36,715 bases of DNA from Deltaproteobacteria bacterium (GTDB lineage Bacteria > Desulfobacterota > Syntrophia > Syntrophales > Smithellaceae), in assembly GCA_022703375.1 (NCBI GenBank), contig JAKLDS010000021.1, positions 1-36,715 of the forward strand, written 5' to 3'. A model generated the notes under the pieces. That model was not told the DNA's origin, made no database searches, and saw only the letters and a program-made list of their open reading frames with translations. The position numbers were made by a program, and so were the translations under genes. Shown here in pieces: positions 1 to 7,349 of the stretch; position 1 is the first letter of the stretch; each line of letters starts with the position of its first letter.

Positions 1-18
1 AAAAAATAGTCAATAAAT

Positions 19-1962
19 TCATTTTGCAAAATACCCTTTAACTTTCTCCGCCAGTTCTTTACCAATTCCCGGAACTTTCTGCAATTCCTCAATCGATGCT
101 GACTGGATAATGTTTGATGAGCCAAAATGTTTGAGCAGCGCTTTTTTGCGTTCCTCTCCGATATCGGGAACGCTGTCCAGCACAGAGAGAAAATCAGCCT
201 TTTCTTTTAAATTGCGATGATAGCTGACCGCAAAGCGATGGGCTTCATCCCGTACCCTTTGCAAAAGAGCGAGTGCATGCGGCCACCTGGAAAGATAGAC
301 AGGATCCTTACGTCTCGGAAGGAAAACGCGATCTTCCGATTTTGCCGCAGCCTTCCGTACATTTTCTTCTTCTTCGACAGCCTGCCCGGCGGATGCCGGG
401 GGAGAGGGGCAGGGTGAGGGTAAAATTTCTTTTATGCCCCCTCCCCTCAATCCCCTCCCGCCAGGGGAGGGGAAGTTTCTCAGGGATAGGCTGCGCTCTT
501 CTTTGGCCAGGCCGATGGCAGCCACATTGATTCGTAATTCCTTCAATACTGCCAGCGCGACATTCAACTGGCCTTTCCCGCCGTCAACGACAATCAAGTC
601 CGGCAAATTATCGGAACGGGCAAATCTTCTGGTCAAAACTTCCCGCATCATTCCGTAATCGTCGGCGCCCGCTACGGTCTTTATCCGGAAGCGGCGGTAA
701 CCTGATTTATCGGGCTCGCCATCCTGCAACACAACCAGGGAGCCCACTGCATTAGCGCCGCTGATATTGGAAATATCATAACATTCTATCCGGCGCGGGG
801 GTTTTTCCAGTGATAATTTCTCCTGCAATATCTGCAGTGCGGTTATCTTTTGCTCATCTTTTTTATGTTGCTGCTCCCAGGTACTGCGGGCATTGCTTTG
901 CGCCAATTCCAAGAGATTCTTTTTATCACCCTTGACGGGCACGGTTAAAATAACTTTTTTTTCTTTTTTCTCCGAGAGCCATTCCTCAATTACTTTGCTG
1001 TCCGGCAGGTTTACCGGAACAATTATTTCGGGCGGTATGTCAGCGCCGCCGTCGTAGTACTGCTCGATAGCCGCTGCAACCACTTCATTGAGGTCTGCCT
1101 GACTTTTAACCGGCACAAAGGACTTTTTCCCGGAAAGTTTACCTTCGCGGATAAGCAATAAGCATAATTGAAAATGACCATTCGTTTCATAAGCGCCAAA
1201 TACATCCTGATTGCGGCCGGCCGCCCAATCCACATTTTGTTTTTCTAAAGCATGATCCAGCGCGGCAATGCGGTCGCGCAAACGGGCTGCTTCCTCATAA
1301 TCCAGATTCTGCGCTTTTTCCGCCATTTGTTTTTTCAAGTCTGCAATCAGCGGACGGCCGCGTCCTCCCAGAAAATCAAGAACACCATCTACCAACTTTT
1401 TGTAGGCTGTTTCATCAATAAGTTTGGCGCAGGGTGCGAGACAACGGCCGATCTGATATTCCAGGCAAGGGCGGCGGCGCAATTTGAAATCGCGATCACG
1501 GCAGGTGCGCAGAGGAAATACCGATAAAACAAAGCGCAAAGTCTCTTTGGCAGCCAAGCCAGATGGATAGGGCCCGAAATAACGCGCCTTTTTATTTTGC
1601 ATCTGGCGCACCAGCTGCAGGCGGGGAAAAAAAACATGTGGATCAAGTCCCAGATGATAATAAGTTTTGTCGTCGCGCATAATCACATTGTAGCGCGGGT
1701 GATGCTGCTTGATTAAATTATTTTCCAGAATGAGCGCTTCTTTTTCTGTTGCCGTGGTGATGAATTCAATATCGGCAATTCGCGCCAACAGAAACGGCGC
1801 CATCGGTCTCGTATCTTTGCCGGTAAAATATTGACTGACGCGATTCTTCAGATCATTGGCCTTGCCAATATAGATAATTTTACCAGCGGCGTCTTTCATC
1901 AGATAGACGCCCGGAGAGCGCGGGGCAAGGTCAACTTTTTCTTTCAGGGACTTATCTTCCAT
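19..1962 (-). CDS. uvrC: UvrABC excinuclease subunit C, with an in-frame repeat insertion
   Basis: UvrC makes the two incisions around UvrB-bound DNA damage in nucleotide excision repair. The GIY-YIG nuclease domain is at the N terminus (GVY at 18-20, YIG at 31-33). Cysteines 154, 166, 174 and 178 sit where UvrC iron-sulfur ligands are known. A UVR (UvrB-binding) helix lies near 205-240, followed by the RNase H-like second nuclease (VVDGGKGQL; RDEAHRFAVSYHR) and C-terminal helix-hairpin-helix motifs. The length is 647 residues against about 610 in the family. The excess is a low-complexity Pro/Gly/Arg/Ser stretch at about residues 495-533, encoded by a palindromic repeat inside the second nuclease domain, between the VVDGGKGQL motif and FLPRRKDP. 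The frame is kept and all flanking motifs are intact. No clear Shine-Dalgarno precedes the ATG; a dispersed repeat begins about 7 bases upstream. The family call is secure; activity with the insert is inferred. Confidence 0.97.
   Translation of the reverse strand: MEDKSLKEKVDLAPRSPGVYLMKDAAGKIIYIGKANDLKNRVSQYFTGKDTRPMAPFLLARIADIEFITTATEKEALILENNLIKQHHPRYNVIMRDDKTYYHLGLDPHVFFPRLQLVRQMQNKKARYFGPYPSGLAAKETLRFVLSVFPLRTCRDRDFKLRRRPCLEYQIGRCLAPCAKLIDETAYKKLVDGVLDFLGGRGRPLIADLKKQMAEKAQNLDYEEAARLRDRIAALDHALEKQNVDWAAGRNQDVFGAYETNGHFQLCLLLIREGKLSGKKSFVPVKSQADLNEVVAAAIEQYYDGGADIPPEIIVPVNLPDSKVIEEWLSEKKEKKVILTVPVKGDKKNLLELAQSNARSTWEQQHKKDEQKITALQILQEKLSLEKPPRRIECYDISNISGANAVGSLVVLQDGEPDKSGYRRFRIKTVAGADDYGMMREVLTRRFARSDNLPDLIVVDGGKGQLNVALAVLKELRINVAAIGLAKEERSLSLRNFPSPGGRGLRGGGIKEILPSPCPSPPASAGQAVEEEENVRKAAAKSEDRVFLPRRKDPVYLSRWPHALALLQRVRDEAHRFAVSYHRNLKEKADFLSVLDSVPDIGEERKKALLKHFGSSNIIQSASIEELQKVPGIGKELAEKVKGYFAK
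380..480. repeat. GC-rich palindromic element inserted in frame in uvrC
   Basis: Two inverted repeats lie side by side. One has arms CCTGCCC/GGGCAGG enclosing CCGGC-ggat-GCCGG (about 381-413); the other has arms CCCCTCCC/GGGGAGGGG (about 453-473). The sequence resembles the short palindromic repeats scattered between genes in many environmental genomes, but here it is translated within UvrC (about 39 residues). It contains no stop in the uvrC frame. Confidence 0.8.
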
Positions 1963-1968
1963 TTGACT

Positions 1969-2042
1969 GCCGGGTGTTCAGGAAGGAAGGGGCTTAGATT
2001 GAAAACTGTCTTTTCAAGCCCCGACCTTATTTCCTTCCTTTC
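1969..2042. repeat. Dispersed imperfect-palindrome repeat, copy 1 (upstream of uvrC)
   Basis: It shares most bases with 4592-4658, including a common core from GGGGCTTAGATT through AAAACTGTCTTTTCAAG. This copy can fold into a long imperfect hairpin: GGAAGGAA, GGGGCTT and TTGAAAA on the left, TTTTCAA, GCCCC and TTCCTTCC on the right. It starts about 7 bases from the uvrC start codon, so it forms the uvrC leader or promoter region. Confidence 0.7.
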
Positions 2043-2130
2043 CTTCGCGGATGTATGTTTAATGTTTATTCTATGTACAGGATTCGACATCAAAAATAAA
2101 TTATTATAATCCGGATACTAAACAATCAAA

Positions 2131-4128
2131 CTAATTAAGAATGATTTCCTGCCCGGGATAGATGTCGTCGGCAGGCGACATCTTGTTTAGTGTTAACAGC
2201 TTTTGCAGCGTAACCCCGTTTTTTCTGGCGATTGTGTAAAGACTGTCTCCTTTTTTAACTTTATATATGGTGCCGTTAGTTTTAGCGGAACCGCCGCCGG
2301 TCCCAATTTTCAGGACCTGTCCAATTTGTATTGTATCAGTTTTTAAATTATTAATACTTTTGAGGGCACTGATGGAGATACCGTATTTATTGGAAACCGT
2401 GGAAAGGTTATCGCCCTTTTTCACCTTGTAAAAGCTTGCTTTCTTAAGAGTAATTTTAGCTTTTGTGGTTACATAGACTTTTTTGCTGACGGGTATCTTT
2501 AATGTTTGTTTTACATATAAAACGCTCTTCTTTGATAATTTATTGGCTGCGCGTATTTTTGCAATAGAGGTATGATATTTATTTGCTATAGACCATAATG
2601 ATTCTCCGTTGCGCACTCTGTGTTTGATGTAGGCGCGCCGCACGGTTTTATAAGATACGCGGGGTATCTTTGCATCGGGTATGTCAGCAACAATCTGAAG
2701 CAGTTTCTGACCTGTGCCTTGCGGCACCTTCAAATTGTATGGTTTGTCCGGAGTTATCTTATGTCTTAGTTCGGCATTTAAAAAGTGGAGAATTTTCCCC
2801 GATGTCTCCAGTTTTAAGGCTATATCCTTCAAATGCATAGGCCTGTTTGTCTGCACATTCTCATAGTCGGAAAGAGCGGAGTGATTATTATCCGATTCCA
2901 GATCAAAACCGTATTTTTGCGGATTTTTGATAATGAGAAGCGTAGCAAGAAAACGGGGAACATATCTTGCTGTTTCGTTCGGCAGGCGATGGTACATATC
3001 CCAGAAGTTATCCAGATAATTTATGTGCTGCGAGGCAATTGTCCGCATTATTCTCCCCTCGCCGCAATTGTAAGCGGCAAGAGCAGTGAGCCAGTCTCCA
3101 AACATAGAGTGGAGTTCGCTAAGGTAGGCGATGGCCGCTTTGGTGGATTTTTCAAAATCGAGCCGTTCATCTATCCAAAAATCCCTGCCCAGCCCGAACT
3201 TGTATCCGGTGGATGGTATAAATTGCCAAAGTCCCAAAGCACGGGCCGACGACATGGCATTAATTTTAAAACCGCTTTCCACCAGAGGCAACCAGGATAG
3301 CTCTTCGGGCAAACCGGACTTCTTTATTGCAGCAGAAATAACAGGACGATAAATCATCGAACGTTGATACGATGAAATAAAATAATTACGTTCCACAGTT
3401 TGAAATAAACGTATTTCTTTTTCAACATCGTCGTTGGATATTAATGGTATCTCTCCGCGTATTCCCTTGGCCGGAGATTGACTGGAATTATATATCGCCA
3501 ATATTTTTTTGGCGATCATCAGGCGAAGATCGTCTTTCTGCCTTGCTATTTCTGGATTTCCATTGACATCCTTCAGCAAAACGTAAGCCTCGTCAAGCAG
3601 CTGCAAGGCATTATCAATATCCCCTTCGGTCCAGTGCTTGTGAGACTCTTCCAAAAGAGCAAGGGCTTCTTCCATTGCGTCTTTTTCCTTTTCATCATTT
3701 TCATGGTTTGGCTTGCCGGAAAGAGCGGTATTGGAATCCGAAAAAGAATGTTCGTCTGTTTCTTCATCTTCAGCTTCAGCAAGACGCTTCGTTGCGGCGA
3801 TAATTTTATCGGTGTTTAACCGTTGTTTTAATTCTGTTGATTTGTCTTTTCCAGTGGGGGAACCTTGACTTATGGTGGAAGTATTTTCCTTAATGCGGGT
3901 AAGTGATTTACCGGATTTTGTTTCGGGCGTAATGGTGTTTTCACCAGTTGCAATAATTGGTGTCTGTACGGAGGCCGATTGAGAGACAAGTTGATCGGAA
4001 GAATATGTTTTGCCCATAGTAAGATTATCAGCAGTCTTCATCGTTGAACAGGAAAAGAGCATAAAGATGGTCAGGCATAAAAAAAGTAATGTCCTTAACG
4101 TGATATTCAAATTCTTTGTGCAGTGCAT
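2131..4128 (-). CDS. mltD: MltD-like membrane-bound lytic transglycosylase lipoprotein with three LysM repeats
   Basis: The enzyme cleaves the MurNAc-GlcNAc bond of peptidoglycan in the periplasm, producing 1,6-anhydro ends. A lipoprotein signal peptide ends in LFS-C with the lipidated Cys at 27. A long, charged, low-complexity linker (30-225) includes helical TPR-like sequence near 150-205. The SLT (GH23) domain spans about 260-400, with the catalytic Glu284 in LVESGF and the supporting AAYNCGEGRI motif. Three LysM peptidoglycan-binding modules follow at about 503-546, 567-608 and 622-664. The length (665) is longer than E. coli MltD (about 450) because of the N-terminal linker and the extra LysM. 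It appears to be transcribed alone. Family assignment is firm; the exact paralog name is by similarity. Confidence 0.93.
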   Translation of the reverse strand: MHCTKNLNITLRTLLFLCLTIFMLFSCSTMKTADNLTMGKTYSSDQLVSQSASVQTPIIATGENTITPETKSGKSLTRIKENTSTISQGSPTGKDKSTELKQRLNTDKIIAATKRLAEAEDEETDEHSFSDSNTALSGKPNHENDEKEKDAMEEALALLEESHKHWTEGDIDNALQLLDEAYVLLKDVNGNPEIARQKDDLRLMIAKKILAIYNSSQSPAKGIRGEIPLISNDDVEKEIRLFQTVERNYFISSYQRSMIYRPVISAAIKKSGLPEELSWLPLVESGFKINAMSSARALGLWQFIPSTGYKFGLGRDFWIDERLDFEKSTKAAIAYLSELHSMFGDWLTALAAYNCGEGRIMRTIASQHINYLDNFWDMYHRLPNETARYVPRFLATLLIIKNPQKYGFDLESDNNHSALSDYENVQTNRPMHLKDIALKLETSGKILHFLNAELRHKITPDKPYNLKVPQGTGQKLLQIVADIPDAKIPRVSYKTVRRAYIKHRVRNGESLWSIANKYHTSIAKIRAANKLSKKSVLYVKQTLKIPVSKKVYVTTKAKITLKKASFYKVKKGDNLSTVSNKYGISISALKSINNLKTDTIQIGQVLKIGTGGGSAKTNGTIYKVKKGDSLYTIARKNGVTLQKLLTLNKMSPADDIYPGQEIILN

Positions 4129-4591
4129 TTTGACTCCCTAATTTTAACGATTATTTGATTGAATCCAGATTTAAAACAGAAAACATTTTTTCCCCTTCAA
4201 TAACTTGTACAATGAAACTATTCTTTCGTGCAAAATAATTTTCCGGATGAAGCTTCATTTTCCTTTCCGCGGCTGCCTGCTATGTCTGTCGGGAATAATC
4301 TTGCTTGGTTTAACTGAAATACACCTTAAGAAATTTACCGCTGGTGCATTACTTGAACGCAAAACAGGAGAAATAAAGCGCAATTCTGTTTTTTCAGAAA
4401 GGCTATAGTAAAAATGATCCTGTCTTTTTTTATTTTAATAAGACATTACTTTTTTATGGTTGAACTATAAGAATTTCGTTCTTGTATGTCAAGGGAATCT
4501 TGATCACAAAATGCAGAGCACGATAAAAATGACTGCGTTCAAGGCACATCACGACATCTGTTCTTATGAGAAATCAGCTTACCATTGGGCC
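4129..4591. other. Intergenic region with no supported gene
   Basis: This is AT-rich sequence upstream of mltD. A 67-codon frame at 4205-4408 lacks a ribosome binding site and resembles nothing I recognise. No tRNA, convincing terminator or mobile-element gene is seen. The mltD promoter should lie in the first 100-150 bases, but no convincing -35/-10 pair stands out. Confidence 0.5.
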
Positions 4592-4658
4592 GCCGGATGT
4601 TCAGGAATGCCGGGGCTTAGATTAAAAACTGTCTTTTCAAGACCAGACCCTACCTCCC
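4592..4658. repeat. Dispersed imperfect-palindrome repeat, copy 2
   Basis: This is the second copy of the element at 1969-2042. The core is nearly identical (GGGGCTTAGATT, AAAACTGTCTTTTCAAG), but the right arm has diverged (AGACCAGACCC instead of AAGCCCCGACC), so the hairpin is weaker. It directly abuts the gene remnant at 4663-4827. Confidence 0.7.
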
Positions 4659-4662
4659 CCTG

Positions 4663-4827
4663 GCCGCGACATCTGCGTGCATTGCGGCAGTTCTGGCCTA
4701 CAACGGAGCAGAACCGGTGCAATTAGGGGAAAAGCTTTGGGCTTTGGGCGCTGCCGTTGTCACTGGACTTGTCATAGGGGAGTTTCGCAGAGGAAGTATT
4801 CGTTGGGGTGGCTGCAAAAGGATATAA
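4663..4827 (+). pseudogene. Possible 3' remnant of a small membrane-protein gene
   Basis: An open frame of 54 codons ends in TAA. It encodes a hydrophobic, Ala/Val/Leu-rich segment (about ACIAAVLAY, then ALGAAVVTGLVIG) with a charged tail (EFRRGS). This looks like real membrane-protein sequence rather than noise. No start codon or ribosome binding site is available, because the frame runs upstream directly into repeat copy 2, as if the repeat had replaced the 5' end. The family is not recognised; a phage or small-membrane-protein origin is only a guess. Confidence 0.3.
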
Positions 4828-4911
4828 AGCTATGCGGAAGAGTTGCCGCAATCGAAGACCAGCTAAGGTGAGCCAATCAAAGACCCCCTATTTCTACTTT
4901 TAACTTGTTTA

Positions 4912-5946
4912 CTATTCTATACCTGCCCATCTGCGCCATTTTTCAAAATTAGAGCGACCATACCACGCTTCTGTATAAGGGATTTTACCAATTTTTTTGA
5001 AAAGCGATTTAGCCGTTTCTTTGTCTCCCGCAATGCAGGCAAACAGGCAAAAGGAATTAAGATTATAAAATGAATCAGGATATGCTTTTTCCATATCCAG
5101 AAATCCTTGTTTCATCTTTACCCAGGAAACACTGGGATCGTTAAAATCTTTGAATTCCTTGTTGTATCCCCACATCGATCTTAGTATACGCGTGTACATC
5201 CCCATGCCTTCTGATTCTGGAGTCATTTTTACTGCATCTTCGGCAAATTGTTGCCATTCACCTTTAAATCCTCCCCAGCGTGGCATTATATAATGGGCTT
5301 TTACCATATAATAAGAATAAAATCCCGGTTCAAAAGATACTGCTTCACGGAAAAGCGCATCAAATTTTTCCCTATCCCATCCCTGTCCCATAGCAATTCT
5401 CATCAATGCATGATAGCGTCCCTGACAATCCATTAAAGGTTCTAGAGGATTGTCTTTTACGAGTTGATAAGCTTTTTCCAGCCTGTCATGCATAAGTTTC
5501 CATCCTTGTTCCGCTACAGTATTCGCATAATCACCACCTCTCGCTTTCCAGGCATAAGTCAGCCAGGCATTGCCGGCAGCGATTTTTGCCGTTATTGAAT
5601 TTGGATGTTTAGACATCCATTTCTCAAGGTTACGAATGTATTCATTGCATTGAACATCGTTTTTGTTCGTCTCGAAAAGATCGAAAGACATATAAAAATA
5701 CGTCAATTTCCAAACACCATCTGGAAATTTTGTTTTATTTATCCGAAATTCGTTTGCCATTTTTTCGAGCTCGTCGAATTTTTCTTGTTCAAATAGAAGT
5801 TGAACTTCTCTTTCTATTTTTTTCTGGGCTATGGGACCGTCAAGTATTTCAATGGTAAATCCGTTTCTGACTATAATAAAAGACATAAATATCATTACAA
5901 ATATTAATGGTAAATTTTTCCATCCGGTGGATAAATATTCTCTCAT
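4912..5946 (-). CDS. Membrane-anchored or secreted helical repeat protein, possibly DUF4034-like
   Basis: A hydrophobic N-terminal segment (about residues 13-29, LPLIFVMIFMSFIIV) suggests a signal anchor or signal peptide. The rest is rich in Trp, Tyr and Phe and reads as helical repeats (FEQEKFDELEKMANEFR; FPDGVWKLTYFY; SNFEKWRRWAG at the C terminus). The pattern of a FDELE-type helix followed by a FPDGxWKL motif recalls DUF4034 proteins, whose function is unknown; I cannot confirm this without a profile search. A strong Shine-Dalgarno (AAAGGAGG) precedes the ATG. The gene lies 42 bases downstream of the TPR protein gene on the same strand, so the two are probably co-transcribed and may act together in the envelope. 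Confidence 0.75.
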   Translation of the reverse strand: MREYLSTGWKNLPLIFVMIFMSFIIVRNGFTIEILDGPIAQKKIEREVQLLFEQEKFDELEKMANEFRINKTKFPDGVWKLTYFYMSFDLFETNKNDVQCNEYIRNLEKWMSKHPNSITAKIAAGNAWLTYAWKARGGDYANTVAEQGWKLMHDRLEKAYQLVKDNPLEPLMDCQGRYHALMRIAMGQGWDREKFDALFREAVSFEPGFYSYYMVKAHYIMPRWGGFKGEWQQFAEDAVKMTPESEGMGMYTRILRSMWGYNKEFKDFNDPSVSWVKMKQGFLDMEKAYPDSFYNLNSFCLFACIAGDKETAKSLFKKIGKIPYTEAWYGRSNFEKWRRWAGIE

Positions 5947-5988
5947 TTACTTTAGCCTCCTTTTATAACTTGGCAATAATTTCATTTT

Positions 5989-7185
5989 TTAGTTCCTTGG
6001 CTTGCAGTTCTCAACGTCTTTTTTCAGCGGTTCAAATATTTGCGGATAAAGTTTATATTGAACATCAAATTCTTCCTTAGCCTTTTTGCATGTTTTAAAT
6101 TCAAGATGTTTCTTTATTCGCCTTTGCCAAATTTCGATGCAGCGGTTATCCTTAAAGTGAGAACAGACTTCCAGCAGATCCTTATCGGAGGCAGCTAATG
6201 GACTAATGGAAAGCAGCTTATTGAAATCTTCGTATGCTTTGCCATATTTCTTCTGCTGTAAATATAATCTACCTCGATTACTATAAAGTTGCATGGAATC
6301 AATTTCCAAATTCAATGTCTTTTTTGCTTTGTTGATAGCCATTTCTGCATTGTTGAGATCATCTAATGAACTTCTTTGAAGTAAGACCCAAACATAATTG
6401 CGATACGACCACGGTGAATATGGTTTATTATCTAAACTACTCTTGAAGTATTCTATTGTCGAGTCATAATCTTTGGATAAACTCAGGATACTCCAAAGTA
6501 GTACGTAAGCATTATGATCTATGTTATCTTGATTCCTGTTTTGAAGACATTCCAGATAATCAGTACTTTCCAGAATTGCAGAATCCTTATCTGAAACATC
6601 TTTTTTCTGACGGAACTTTTCATAGTAAATTCTAGATTTCAAAAAATGAGCTAAACAACCATTACTTGTTTCTTGAATTCTTTCAGCTTCTCGAATTGCG
6701 TCATCATAATTTTCTAAGCCGAGTTGTATCTCGCTTCTCATATATATCATGTTAAATATATCAGTATTTATCAATCCAGACTTTTTAATCAAATCCAGTG
6801 ATTCCTGACATGACTTTTTATTATAATATAAATACGATCTGTCTCCGCCTCTGATTAGATTTATTTTAGCTAATCCAGCAACTGCATCTGCATTATATTG
6901 GTCAAATTTAATTGCTCTGTTAAAAAGTAATTCTGCACGATTCAATCTTGCGATGGTTATCTGATTCTTTAATTCCCAATCCCATTTCGTATAACCAACT
7001 ATTTTCCATCCTTCTGATGCCAATAATGAAGGGCTATTCATATCACCTTCAGACAGATTGTTACGGTTAGTGCTTTTAATATTATTTATTTTATTCAGTT
7101 GAGTCGGTGCTTCCTTTTGAGAGCTGAAACAACAAATAAGGTTAAGTAGAGCAATAATTGAAAACAGAAATAATAACTTTTTCAT
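5989..7185 (-). CDS. TPR-containing putative lipoprotein
   Basis: The N terminus (KKLLFLFSIIALLNLICC) is a signal peptide with a lipobox-like LICC; the Cys at -1 is not the usual Gly or Ala, so lipidation is plausible but unproven. The remainder contains tetratricopeptide-like helices, for example an AELLFNRAIKFDQYNADAVAGL pattern near residues 84-106 and a YLQQKKYGKAYEDFNKLLSI pattern near 300-325. TPR proteins are protein-interaction scaffolds; no enzyme motif is visible. Start support is a good AAAGGAGG site. It is the first gene of a probable two-gene operon with the helical repeat protein downstream. The specific function is not recognised. Confidence 0.78.
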   Translation of the reverse strand: MKKLLFLFSIIALLNLICCFSSQKEAPTQLNKINNIKSTNRNNLSEGDMNSPSLLASEGWKIVGYTKWDWELKNQITIARLNRAELLFNRAIKFDQYNADAVAGLAKINLIRGGDRSYLYYNKKSCQESLDLIKKSGLINTDIFNMIYMRSEIQLGLENYDDAIREAERIQETSNGCLAHFLKSRIYYEKFRQKKDVSDKDSAILESTDYLECLQNRNQDNIDHNAYVLLWSILSLSKDYDSTIEYFKSSLDNKPYSPWSYRNYVWVLLQRSSLDDLNNAEMAINKAKKTLNLEIDSMQLYSNRGRLYLQQKKYGKAYEDFNKLLSISPLAASDKDLLEVCSHFKDNRCIEIWQRRIKKHLEFKTCKKAKEEFDVQYKLYPQIFEPLKKDVENCKPRN

Positions 7186-7349
7186 GGGAGATTCCTCCTT
7201 TAAGTATCAATAGCATCGTGGGCAATGGGGACGCTGTTAACTCATTAACTTCTGCATGGAGCAGGCTTCGTACGCAAATTTCGATCTTAGATCTCTTGTT
7301 AAAAGCCTAAGCTAACTCCCCTGGCTTCCGGCCTGCCGGAGGAAATGAT

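Noticed and set aside
4205-4408. 67-codon plus-strand frame in the mltD upstream region
   Set aside because: No ribosome binding site, no similarity recognised, and unsupported by neighbours.
7320-7349. Terminator after the carboxylase gene (TCCGGC/GCCGGA stem)
   Set aside because: The stem is good but no U-tract follows on the minus strand, so an intrinsic terminator is not supported.
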